NCBI GenBank assembly: GCA_949317995.1
Contig: OX439050.1
Coordinates: 50,407,777-50,471,776, forward strand
DNA: 64,000 nt
Origin: Acholoe squamosa
Lineage: Eukaryota > Annelida > Polychaeta > Phyllodocida > Polynoidae
Reading direction: 5' to 3'
Under the pieces are notes generated by a model. The model searched no databases. It was not told where the DNA came from and worked only from the letters and a program-made list of their open reading frames with translations. Both the position numbers and the translations under genes were made by a program. Each line of letters begins with the position of its first letter. The stretch's first letter is position 1. This document shows, in pieces, positions 21,901 to 33,900 of this stretch.

Positions 21901-24900
21901 GTCGCTATACAGAGTATTTCTGGACTCTTGGTGCGGCTTATAGGTGGTATTTTGATACCTTGGAAGAGTTTTAGATCTAGCGATCTTAAAGCTTCAACTG
22001 CGACCTATAGTGTTTTCAAACATAGATGGGCGCGATGAGATTTTACTCTACCGTAATCTCCCGCGTATAAGGCGCGTCTTATACGGGGGTTTTTAGTTCT
22101 CATTGGATCCACAAGGGGGACACCAAGACCTTTCTTTTGATATCTTACATGCCCCCTTGGTCATAATGGGACAAAATGGGGCCCAGGAGGGTCCAAGGTG
22201 GCCCAAGCTACCCATAGGTTTTTGAATTTTAAAAATTCATTCAGTAGAACCAAAGTTATGAATTTTTCATTTTTTTGAGAATTTTCCAAAACTCTAGGTG
22301 CGCCTTATACGCGGGATGCGCCTTATACGCGGGAGATTACGGTACATGTTCTGATAGATATGGCAGAGCACCGTCAAATACGTGTAATAAATAACCCTTG
22401 AATAATTTAAAGAATCATATTTTCATGCACCGAAGTTGAAAACGATTTACATCCTTGAATAATTTTCTTCCCTCTCCAGCAAAGAGAGGGACTGTTAGTC
22501 AAGGTAAAGCGAGTCACATTCCAAACATATAATGAATATCTTAACCCTATTCAGTGCTTGATTAACTACATATGGGTATAAACTTGGAACAGTTTATGTG
22601 CCAAGACCTGTCGACATAGGAGCCAGGCACAGGGCCCATTAGTAGGGGAGAGAAAAAGATAGATACGATGGCCTCTGTTTTGACTTGCTTGCTCGCAAGT
22701 GACTGCCTTTAGGAGTCTCCTATAGACGTTATTAAATCTGTTATAAGGGTTAACTCTGGTCTATGTTATAAGCACAGAGTACTGGTCCTCATATTTAATC
22801 TGGTCCATGCTATACACACAGAGTACTGGTTTCCAAAGGGTTAAATTGGTCTATATCTATTGTTATACTCATGGAGTACTGATCCTCAAAGAGTTAACTT
22901 GGTCCATGTTATACACACAGAATATTGGTCCTCAAAGTGTTAACCCTGGTCCATTTTATACACAGAGTACTGATCCTCAAAGGGTTAACCTCACACTATC
23001 AACCCTGGTCCATGTTATACACAGAACACTGGTCCTCAAAGGGTTAAATCTGGTCCATGTTATGCACACAGAGTACTGGTCTTCAAAGGGTTAATTTGGT
23101 CCATGTTATACGCACAGAGTACTGGCCCGCAAAGGGTTAACTTGGTCCATGTTATACTCACAGAGTACTGGTTGTCAAAGGGTTAACTTGGTCCATGTTA
23201 TACACATAGAGTACTGGTCCTCAAAGGGTTAACTTGGTCCATGTTATACCCACAAATACTGGTCGTCAAACCTGGTTATGTTATACACAGAGGACTGCTC
23301 CTCAAAGGGTTATCTTGGTCCATGTTATACACACAGTACTGGTCCTCAAGGGTTAATTTGGTTCATGTTATACACAGAGCACTGATCCTCAAAGGGTTAT
23401 CTTGGTCCATGTTATACACACAGTACTGGTCCTCAAGGGTTAATTTGGTTCATGTTATACACAGAGCACTGATCCTCAAAGGGTTAACTTGGTCCATGCT
23501 ATACACACAGAGTACTTAGTCTCGTCCATCACATGCTGTCACGTGACCATCACGATGCACGTGATCATCATCATCTACCACTAGTAGCAGCTAACGGGCT
23601 CCCTGCCGGCCACAGGTTACTATAGCAACCAATAGTCACGTGTAGGATCCATCAGTCATTGGGAATGGGGTGGGGCAGGGGGAAAGGGAATGCAATGGGT
23701 TTGATACCGCCACTTGTAATGATGAACTAATATGCCCTGGTTATTGGGATTTCAGGAAGGAGTCTTTCGAGGTTAACCCTGCCAGGCTGGATGTACGGTT
23801 TCAATACGTGGCATCTTTTCTTTGCACCGATGTATTATACACATTTTCGAATTGACTTCTGTCCAGGGGCTTAGGTATTTCTAGTTGTTTTGTACTTGAA
23901 TTTCTCCCCTAAGCAACATACCCGTGGTATTTCGGCCAATTACTTGTTGGGCACTGTGTTGTTTCTGCCTATGGTGCCCAGCCCCAGCACAGGAAGTGCA
24001 ATAGCAATGGATCTAACTCTAATCAGTAACCAATTCCTGTACTGCCGTGGTATTACGTGGAAAATGGTTTGGCCGAAACACTCACAAGATCAGCTTGAAT
24101 GACATCTCAGCGGAGGTTATCATTGTATGCCCAACCTTAGGCATTGTGCCTTTTCCCTAATTATCAGAGATGGCCGAGTTTCAGATTTTCTCTGATTTCA
24201 GAGGTTCAAGGATGATATTTTACTACAGAAATAATAAGAATTTTTTTAAAATGAATATTTTATAGTTCTGATATTTCTTAAAGATACACCCAACCCTAAG
24301 TGATTAATTTTGAAGGTATTTGTCACTCTGATTAGGGTATAACCCCACTTTTTAAGTGCCCCAAAATAATTTTCAGAGTTTCGCCAAATATCGAACTGAC
24401 ATCTCTGAATTATCTTTTTTGTCACTTCCATGTATAGAATGGACACATTGCGATAAGCATCTACAGGGTCAAAATTATTTTCCATGTAGCACCCTTTAAG
24501 GGCTGTGGGTGCATTAATGCATCATGCGCATTGGTCGTCATGATGCACCGATGAAGTGCTGGTAAGACTGCTCACCAGCACTTCATTGGAGCATCATGCT
24601 GACCCTATGGGGCTTATACATAAACTCCCATAGGTTCGTCATGATGCTCCAATGAAGTGCTGTGAAGAGCGGTCTCACCAGCACTTCCTTGGTGCATCAT
24701 GGCGACCGATGGGCATGATGCATTAATGCATCAGCATCCCTTAAAGGGTTAATTACTGATATGCGCAGTATTGCCACATTGCAGATCAGGCAACATTAAC
24801 GGTTTAAATGTCATGACTGTTGAAACAGGAAATAAGATAACAATGGGAAAAATACTTGTAAAACAGTCAGTACCTCTGCTATATACATTTATATTGATAG

Positions 24901-27900
24901 TCCATGGTGATAAGATCTGGACATGATAGAATAACCACCACCATCAATGTTATTAACCCATTTAGGGTTGAACAATGCTTTGATGCTCTAAGCCCATTTT
25001 TCATCAGGATTCATTCATGCCTCATGTTTACCTTATGTATTGGACAGACCCATGCAGGACCGGCATGATGCCACGTCGGTGAGTCACTTACTGATGACCG
25101 ACCGGGTGATGTGTCTACAGTTTGCGACATATTACCTGCGTGAGGCAGCACGATAAAGAGGGGCCTTCAGCCACGAGTGGTATTTCACTGCTACGAGCCA
25201 TGTCCCACTGCTACAAGCAGACTCATAAATATATGCATGCGCGCACACACACGCCCATGCACTCATATGCGCAAACCCGAGGTAGGGCCTGCAGCCTGCC
25301 ATTAATATTGAATAGTTTAAAAATTTTTGAATGTCTTGAGTTCCTCGATGGCGCCCGGACGTAAAACTAAACAAACAAACAAGTGGTATCGGTGCATCAT
25401 GGCAGCTTTGCTGCATCAATGCCATAAAACTCATTATATGGTATTAACAGGGTTAAAGGGAATTGTTAGAACTCTCTATTTATGATAACAGTATTGTCCT
25501 TGTATTCAGTAGTTTTACCTCGGGAATACCTCGGGTATTTCCGGAAACCGATGAGATACGAACGAGGGTGGTCACGTGACGACAGTTTGGATCGAGCGTC
25601 CGTGTTTGGCAGACGGTTTCAAATTTCCAGGTGAGTTTTTGATCGGTTTTACCCATTTTACTGCCCTTTTCTGGGCAGTTTTTGCCCTATTTTAAGGGTT
25701 TTTGTTCTCGTTTGCTTCTAGCCAGGGTTACGCCGTTGGGGTACCCTTTTAGTGCTAGAAAATAAAGTTTTCTCTCAAAGACGGTTGTCGTGTCGGCAGG
25801 CCGTAGGGAGATTTTACATTTTTACAAATTCCTGGAGGAATTCCGCTGGAATTCTCTCGTTACAGGGATCTAACAGGGTTTTTTGAGCATTCCCTGATGT
25901 TTGGCACCCATTTTGCCCTCAGTTGCCCGTTTTTCGGGCAGTTTTGGTCGATAGCGATCGAAAAATTCTTCGTTGGGGCTCGCCGAGCACCAGCGCGGTT
26001 GTACCTGCGTACTTAGAGTAGGACAACGCGAGAGCTACCTAAAGTATACCTCTAAGTGCATACCGCTCGGCGAGTTTCGCCGTTGCCGCTAAGCGGGTCT
26101 GCTCCAGGTACATGTTCTAGTCCTACTCTAAGTACATACCGCTCGGCGAGTTTCGCCGTTGCCGCTAAGCGGGTCTGCTCCAGGTACATGTTTTCTAGTC
26201 CTGCTCTAAATACATAGCGCTCGGCGAGTTTCGCCGTTACCGCTAAGCGGGTCTGCTCCAGGTACACGTTTTTGTCCTGCTCTAAGTACATAGCGCTCGG
26301 CGAGTTTCGCAGTTACCGCTAAACGGGTCTACTTCAGGTACATGTTCTAGTCCTGCTCTAAGTACATACCGCGACCATGTAGCTAGGCTATAATCTTTTA
26401 TTTCTGGTCTTCTTCCAGGATGGCAAGTACATCTCAGTCCAGTCCCACTGCTGTGGAGAAGGGGAAGAAGTCACATAAGAACTCAAGTTCCAGCTCTGCT
26501 AGATCTTCATCTAGGCATTCTAAGGATAAGGGTGCTGAGAAAGACACTGTGAGTTCAGTAAACTCTGAGAAGGAGCCTGAAGTTCAAACTACTGAGACTC
26601 CCAGTGCTCCTGTGCTGTTGGTCCAGCAGCCACCTCAAAGATGGGCTCCTCCTATGCCCTACTACCAGCAGGGTTATGATTACTATCAGGACCCTTATCA
26701 GCCGATGGATTATGCCTATGGTATGGATCACATGGCCTACCAGTGTGAACCAGTAGAGGAGGAAGGTCAGGGTTATGTGGTACTAGGCCCACATGGACAG
26801 GCACATGCTATGTCAGTAGTGGATGATGAGGAGGAAGTGGCTTCTGTGCAAGGTGATTTTGAGGCACAGTCGTCAAAGGCTAAGCCACCTCCAATAGACC
26901 ATCTCAAGGGGCTAACTGGAAGCCTAGCTGAGAGTATCCAGTCCTACAGACGGGAAAAAGCGGAACTAACCAAGGAAGGCCCCACCGTACATGAAGCCCT
27001 CTCCGATGCCATCAATTCCTATTTTGAAGAGACTTATACTGCCCAGGACTTGGAGAAAGCGGCTAAAGATTTTCCTAGGCCTTCAAATGTGCAGAGACTG
27101 GTAGCACCTAAGTTGGAGGAAGCAATTTTCAACTCTGAGGCACTTTCCAAGAATGCGGCAGTCCGTATGCTGGATGTATCTCTTCAGACCCTGCAGAAAG
27201 GGGTGGTCTCGGCCATTGCAGCTATGGCACCGTTAGGCTCGATGATGTTGGAGAAAGGGCCCGAGGACCAACAACTGGATGCCTTTGGAAGGGATTTTAA
27301 TAAGGCAACCAGACTACTGGTCAATGTATGCAATGGGCTATCGGTGAAGAGGAGGGACTTGCTAAAACCTTTCCTTGCTAAGCCCTATGCTAAGGCGCTC
27401 ACTAAGACCAACATTGATGGGGACCCACAATGGCTTTTTGGGGGCAACCTGGAGGCTCGTATTAAACAAGCTGAGGAGGACAAGAAGATCTCAGACAAGG
27501 TTCTAGCGTCCAAACGCCCGGGGCCGCAGGATTCTCATTCCCAGTCTAAGAGGCAGAAGGTCATGGGCACAGCACCTGCTCAAGCCTGGGGGCCTAGACA
27601 CCCTTATGGGCAGAACCACTACTATGTCCAGGGCCCTAGGGGCCGCTACCCTGTTCCGCGCCATCAATACGCTCAGCCGAGATTTCAAGTGGCTCATGGC
27701 TACAGGCAGACTTACTCTCAGAATTACCAGACACAAGGCCAGGGTTACCGCTTCAAAGCACCTCGTCCGCAGGGCCAAGGTCAGCAGCAGCAAGCCCAAC
27801 AGGGTTTTTCCAAGAAGGGGCCCAAGTAGGGCAGGTGAGTCCCTTCCCACTACATAACACTGTCCAATCCTTTCAAGGGGGTAACATTCTGAAGTGTGCT

Positions 27901-30900
27901 GATGCTTGGTTTAAACTCACCAAGGACCCTTGGATCTTAGCCATGTCTCAGGGTGTCACCATTGACTTTTATGCCTTACCATCCCAGGACTGGGTGCCTC
28001 CTCCATATAAACTTGATCCGGTAGAGGTGGCCTTTATGGATAAGGAAGTAGATAAAATGGTAGCTAGGGGTATTATTGAGTTTACAGTACATGAACAAGG
28101 CGAATTCATCTCCAATGTTTTCCTGCGTCCCAAGCCCAATGGGGATTACAGGCTTATTTTGGATTTGACAGATATGAACAAGCAGGTCATGTATGAGCAT
28201 TTTAAGATGGCCTCCCTACAAACTGCTGTGGACCTTGTCACCCCTAATTGTTTTATGGGGAGTGTAGATTTAAAGGATGCCTATTACTCTATTCCTGTAC
28301 GAGAAGATTATCGTAAATTTCTGAAGTTCAGGTGGAATGGGGTCCTCTACCAGTTTGTAGGGATGCCAAACGGTCTTTCATGTGCACCAAGAGTATTCAC
28401 TAAGTTGCTCACTCCCCCCTTCGCAAAGCTAAGGGAGGAGGGACACATCTGTTTCCCCTACATTGACGATTCTTTTATTATGCATGAGTCAAAAGAAGGT
28501 TGTGAGCAATCTATCAGAAGAGTGTGTGAAACCCTGGATGGGTTAGGCTTTGTAATTCACCCAGATAAGTCAGCCTTTGTAGCCTCACAAAGGGTGATCT
28601 TCTTGGGTTTTTGGATTGACTCTGTGGATATGTCTATATATCCAACTCAGGAGAAGGTAGACAAATTCATGTCAGATTCCTACTTGCTGCTGGGGAAAGT
28701 CAAGCCAAAAATCAGGGAGGTTGCATCTCTCATAGGTCTTATGATAGCTTACTCGGCAGGAGTTCAATATGGGCCTGCACATATTAAAGGACTTGAGAAA
28801 TGCAAGAATGAATGGTTAGCCTACCGAAAAGGGAATTTTGATGCAAAAATGGTACTTTCCAAGGATGCTATACAGGACATACTATGGTGGCGAGCCAGCA
28901 TACCAACTGCTAAGAAGGCACTGGATGTAGGTCCACCAGAGTTTGAATTGTATACGGATGCATCGGATGACGGCTGGGGTGCACACAGGGGGAACGTCAG
29001 AACTAATGGCAGATGGCTTCCCTCTGAGGTGGACTTCCACACCAACATCCACGAGACCATGGCAATAGAATATGGGCTAAAATCATTGTGTAAAGTGAGA
29101 GGGGCTCATATTAGGGTCATGACAGATAATACCACGGCACTTGCATATGTGAGACATATGGGAGGGCTGCAGTCTCCAATGTGTAATCTGGTATCAAGAA
29201 ACATCTGGAACTGGTGTGAGTCTAGAGGGATCTGGTTGACAGCGGCTCATGTGCCGGGAGTGGATAATGTCATCGCTGATCATGAGTCACGCCATTTCCA
29301 AGATGAGACTGAGTGGGAGATAAATGAATCAATTTTTGAAATCATTTGTGAAAGGTTTGGGAGGCCTCAGGTGGACATGTTCGCTTCTAGAACAAATTGT
29401 AAAGTTCAATGTTTTGTGTCACGTAGGCCAGAACCAGAAGCATGGAAAGTTGACTCTTTCTCATTCACATGGCCTAATAAGCTCTTATATTGTTTTCCTC
29501 CGTTCAGCATTGCAGGCCGGGTGCTTCAACGCATATTGAGGGCAGGAGCAAGGGCAATACTCGTGATGCCGGATTGGGAGAGTCAACCCTGGAAGGCAAA
29601 AGCCCACAAGTATGCGGTGGACTACGTACGGTTCCGCAAGAAAAAGAACAACCTACTACCTCATGGGGCCCCTACAAGCCTACAGTTCATAGGAAGTCTA
29701 CCAATTATAGCTTTCCTTTTCTGAGGCGACGCCTCCAAAAGGAAGGGTATGACAAGGCTTCCATTGACCTTATGATAAAAGCTTGGAGACCATCTACAAG
29801 AAAACTTTATACGACTTACATAAACAAATGGATAGTTTTCTGTGTTGAACGGGGTTATAACTGGATGAAGGGCACTATGCCACAAGTGTGTAAATTTATG
29901 AGAACTTTGTATGACTCGGGAGTAGGTCACGGAGTTATGAATGTGGCACGATGTGCTTTGGGAACCCTGTTACCACAGGTAGATGGGGCGCCTATTGGGC
30001 AACATCCAAACATTTGCCATATGGTGAAGGGTACATACGAAGATAGACCTAGTGGACCAAGGTATGACACGTTTTGGGACGTTACAAAGGTATTCAAGTT
30101 GTTCAAAAGTTGGGGGGATAACAGTTCTTTGTCACTTAAGAAGTTATCGTTGAAACTAGCGGTCTTAATTTTGCTTGTCACATCTCAAAGAGGGCAGACA
30201 ATCTTAGCGTTAAGGACAGATGAACTGTCTTGGGAAGACAGAAATGCTGTCTTCAGACTCAGTACTCTGTTAAAGTCTAACAGAGTCGGTGACCCTTTAA
30301 ACACTGTGGTCTTGCGACCCTACATCCTGAATGAAAAACTCTGTGTGGTCAGCACCCTTAAGGCATATCTCACTAGGAGGCAAAAGGTCCGTGAAAAGTC
30401 TGAACGACTTAGGAGGAAGCTGAACCTCCCACCTCTTGAAAATCCACTGCAGCTCCTTATGAGTTACATTTCGCCTCATGACGGAATCAGTAGGGATACC
30501 CTGGCCAGGTGGACCATTGCCACTCTAGACATGGCCGAGATTGACACTTCACGTTGGAAGGCCCACTCTACTCGTGGGGCTTCAGCTTCAGCTTCCACCA
30601 AGGTAGGATCCTGCTTGAATGCCGTAATGCGCCTGGCAGGGTGGAAGTCAGCTGACTCATATCGGAAATTCTACAACAAGCCCATCGAGGTGGATACAGA
30701 GCATGTAGCTACAAACTTGCTGAGACTAGCAGATTAGTTTCCTTGAACGTTCAAATGTATGGGTTATCTGGTGTATGAATTGCATTGGTTGGTTATTTGA
30801 CTACTCCAGATTACTAGTGTATTGTGTTTTAACCAAGTTGGTTATGATAAAGGTCAGAAAATTAAAGCTGTTGAATTGATTCGGTTTTGGTCTTGGTCAA

Positions 30901-33900
30901 TTATTAAATTGATAATAATTGAGAATTATTGATAATAGCCAAAAATCTTTATGACTAGAAAAACACATTGGCTTTCAACATCTCATCGGTTTCCGGAAAT
31001 ACCCGAGGTATTCCCGAGGTAAAATTTTGGAATTTTGGGAAACTTACCGTAGGGTACCGGAGGGAAGTTGAAGTAAAACTTCTTATTTTACCGAGGGAAT
31101 ACAGGGTATTGGAGGAACAGATGCCCTTCCCACCCTACCCGTATTCTTTCGAGGTCATTATTATTAAATAAAAAATTGAAATGTCTAATCTGGTTGTTTC
31201 CAGAAAATTGTGTGTGTTTTTCTACTCATAGATTTTAGGTTTTCAAGTCTGTCGTCACGTGACCACCCTCGTTCGTATCTCATCTGTTCCTCCAATACCC
31301 TGTATTCCCTCGGTAAAATAAGAAGTTTTACTTCAACTTCCCTCCGGTACCCTACGGTAAGTTTCCCAAAATTCCAAAAATATTAATCATGTATGAGGAG
31401 AGGAGAATAACATTAGAGTCAGGTATGCAGGTACACACATTCCACTGACGATGAAACATGGCACACAATGGACCTCTATGTACCAATCGGACATTAGCCT
31501 TTAACACTGTAGTCGCACGGCATGATACCTTAAGTATTCATGTCAATGTGTCCTAATGTATTACCGTAAATTCTCTCAAATAAGGCCAAAAAAAAGGTTT
31601 GTTTCCGGTCACCCAACCGACCTCAGACGTTTTATAGAAATTTTTGATATTTTTCTGCATTTTTTTTTTTTCATATTTTTAGACATTTTTTTAAAAATAT
31701 TTTTAGGGTCGGAAATGTATGCCTGTATTTTCCTGTTTGTTTAATGTATTTTCTTCTTGCAAAATACATAGTAAGCATGATGACCAATGGAAAAAGTGAT
31801 GTGGAACACTTATGGAATCCACAATTCAATACAACCATGCCTAGATAAGATCTCAGATCTAAAAAAAAATCCGACCTACCGACCTCACCTTTTTTGACCA
31901 TGTTACCGGAAACAAACCTTTTTTTGGGGCCTAAGCCGAACCCTCGTATAAGCCGAACCCCGGAATTTAGAGGGGGCTATAAGCCACTCTTTTTTTGCTT
32001 GGAAATTGTAGTGTTAGTACTGTTCTATAGGAACAAATACCCTTCTATAAGCCGCACCCCTTATTTTGGCTGATACTATAAGCCTAATTTGGATTTGGAT
32101 TCTGGGATAAGCCGCAGCTTATACGAGATTTTACGGTAATACATTGCCGGCTAATCACCATGATATTGGTGCATCAGGTCAACCTGACTGCAGATGGGGG
32201 CGATTCAGTCAGTACCGTAATCTCCCGCGTATAAGGCGCGTCTTATACGAGAGGTTTTTAGTTCTTCATGGATCCGCAAGGGGGAGATCAAGACCTTCAT
32301 TTTGATATCTTACACTCCCATATAACCTCATCTGCTGAATATGGGGTCCAGGGGGGTCTGGGGGTCCATGCAACACATAGGTTTTTAAATTTTCAAAATC
32401 CATTCAGTAGAACAAAAGTTATGATTTTTTTTATTTTTTGGGTCAAATCTCTAAACTCTAGGTGCGCCTTATAGGCGGGGTGCGCCTTATACGCGGGAGA
32501 TTACGGTAGTTACGGAATAATGGGCCCATCTGATCAGGAACATCAAACATGTTTGATATTATCAGACTTGATCAGGCATTCGTGCAGATGTTCGAGATCA
32601 CGACAGGCGACCGATCGAGTCAGGCCTGTCTGCGGTCACTTTCATGATTGTAACACAGGTTTGCGTATCATTATGAATCCGGGAAGAATCCTAGGAATCG
32701 GTTGGAGGAAGTGGTTGGAGGGTATCTAATACACAGTGTGACGCCAGATGCACATTTGTCACCACTATGCCTGAATGTAACCCAAATGAATATCTCGTCA
32801 GTGTATGGGCGCAGGCTGTGCGGTATCCTAAAAAATTGCAACTTTTCTGAAAGACTTTTCACCAAAGGGCCTACAAAATACCTGAATGCAACAATTTCTC
32901 TAGGTCGAACGACAAATGACCAGACACCCCATCCCCCAGCATGTAAAATTGGGTCTTCATGCTGTCTTCAATTACCCCCCCCCCCCACCTTACCCTTCCA
33001 CTTACATTCCTCAGTACTGCATGCATGTATCTGTCTGGAACTCTGAGCCTCTAAGCTGATGTTTGAAAGTGGCCTAAGGGAGTGATCATTTTTTAACAAC
33101 AGGGGGGCTAGTGGGTTTGCGCGCGGATGCGCTAAAAAAATTTTGACCCCCCCCCTCTTGAGGGGGGGGGGTCAAAAATTGTTGTTAAAAAATGATCACT
33201 CCCTAATACCGACCCTAAGGCCTGAAAGACTCCCAGCGAATTACAATGATAGGTAGCATGATGCACCAGTTTACCGTATTGCATCATATGTTAGGTGTGG
33301 CTCGTATGAAAGTATATATCCTTGCGCAATATAGAATTTGTCTGAAGTAAGGATGCGCCTTACAGGTAAGGATTTTATACTGTAGAACAGAACTAAAATA
33401 ATGAGCAAAATTTGACCCTAGGTGGACCTTATATGTTAAGCATAAATCAGGGTGTTCCTTATATGCGAGGTGTCGGTCGCATTGGTACATAATGACAAGA
33501 AATGAGGAGTACTATAACCTTAAAAGGTCTATCGATAACCTGAACAAATAGAGCTCAGGGGACAAACAGTATATAGGAAAAGAAGTGGACAGAGTGAGTG
33601 GGTGCTGTGGGTGGGACAGACAGGACACTTTAACCCTTTAAGGGCCGCTGATGCAATAATGCATCATGCCCATTGGTCGTCATTGCCGACCATACAGGGT
33701 TGATACATATACTCCCGGAGGGTCAGCATGATGCTCCAATGAAGTGCAGGTGAGCAGTCTCATGCAGGCGATCAGTCTCGCCAGCACTTCATTGGTGCAT
33801 CATTACGACCTACGACCAAAGGGCATGATGCACTAATGCATCAGCGGCGCTTAAAGGGTTAAGTGGTGCCAGGTGGTGGCTGGACACCAGTAACAGGACA

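Larger units (their letters stand above)
25513..31379 (+). mobile_element. apparently complete DIRS retrotransposon (5867 bp)
   Basis: It has the DIRS order: left terminal repeat, leader, gag-like ORF1, RT/RNase H/DAM-like ORF2, overlapping tyrosine recombinase ORF3, internal complementary region, right terminal repeat. The ends are inverted repeats of 35 bp (25551-25585 and 31249-31283) with different outer overhangs. The internal region at 30980-31123 equals the reverse complement of the right 99 bp joined to the left 45 bp, so the termini TTTTACC...CCAAAA can be read exactly. DIRS elements move as circles integrated by their recombinase and make no target duplication; none is seen. All three frames are open, so the copy may be young. 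It lies sense-oriented in TAF10 intron 1. Confidence 0.93.

Noticed and set aside
27835-27942. GTG start for the DIRS RT frame
   Set aside because: GTG starts are not expected here and the frame is open further upstream; a fusion by frameshift, or splicing, explains it better.
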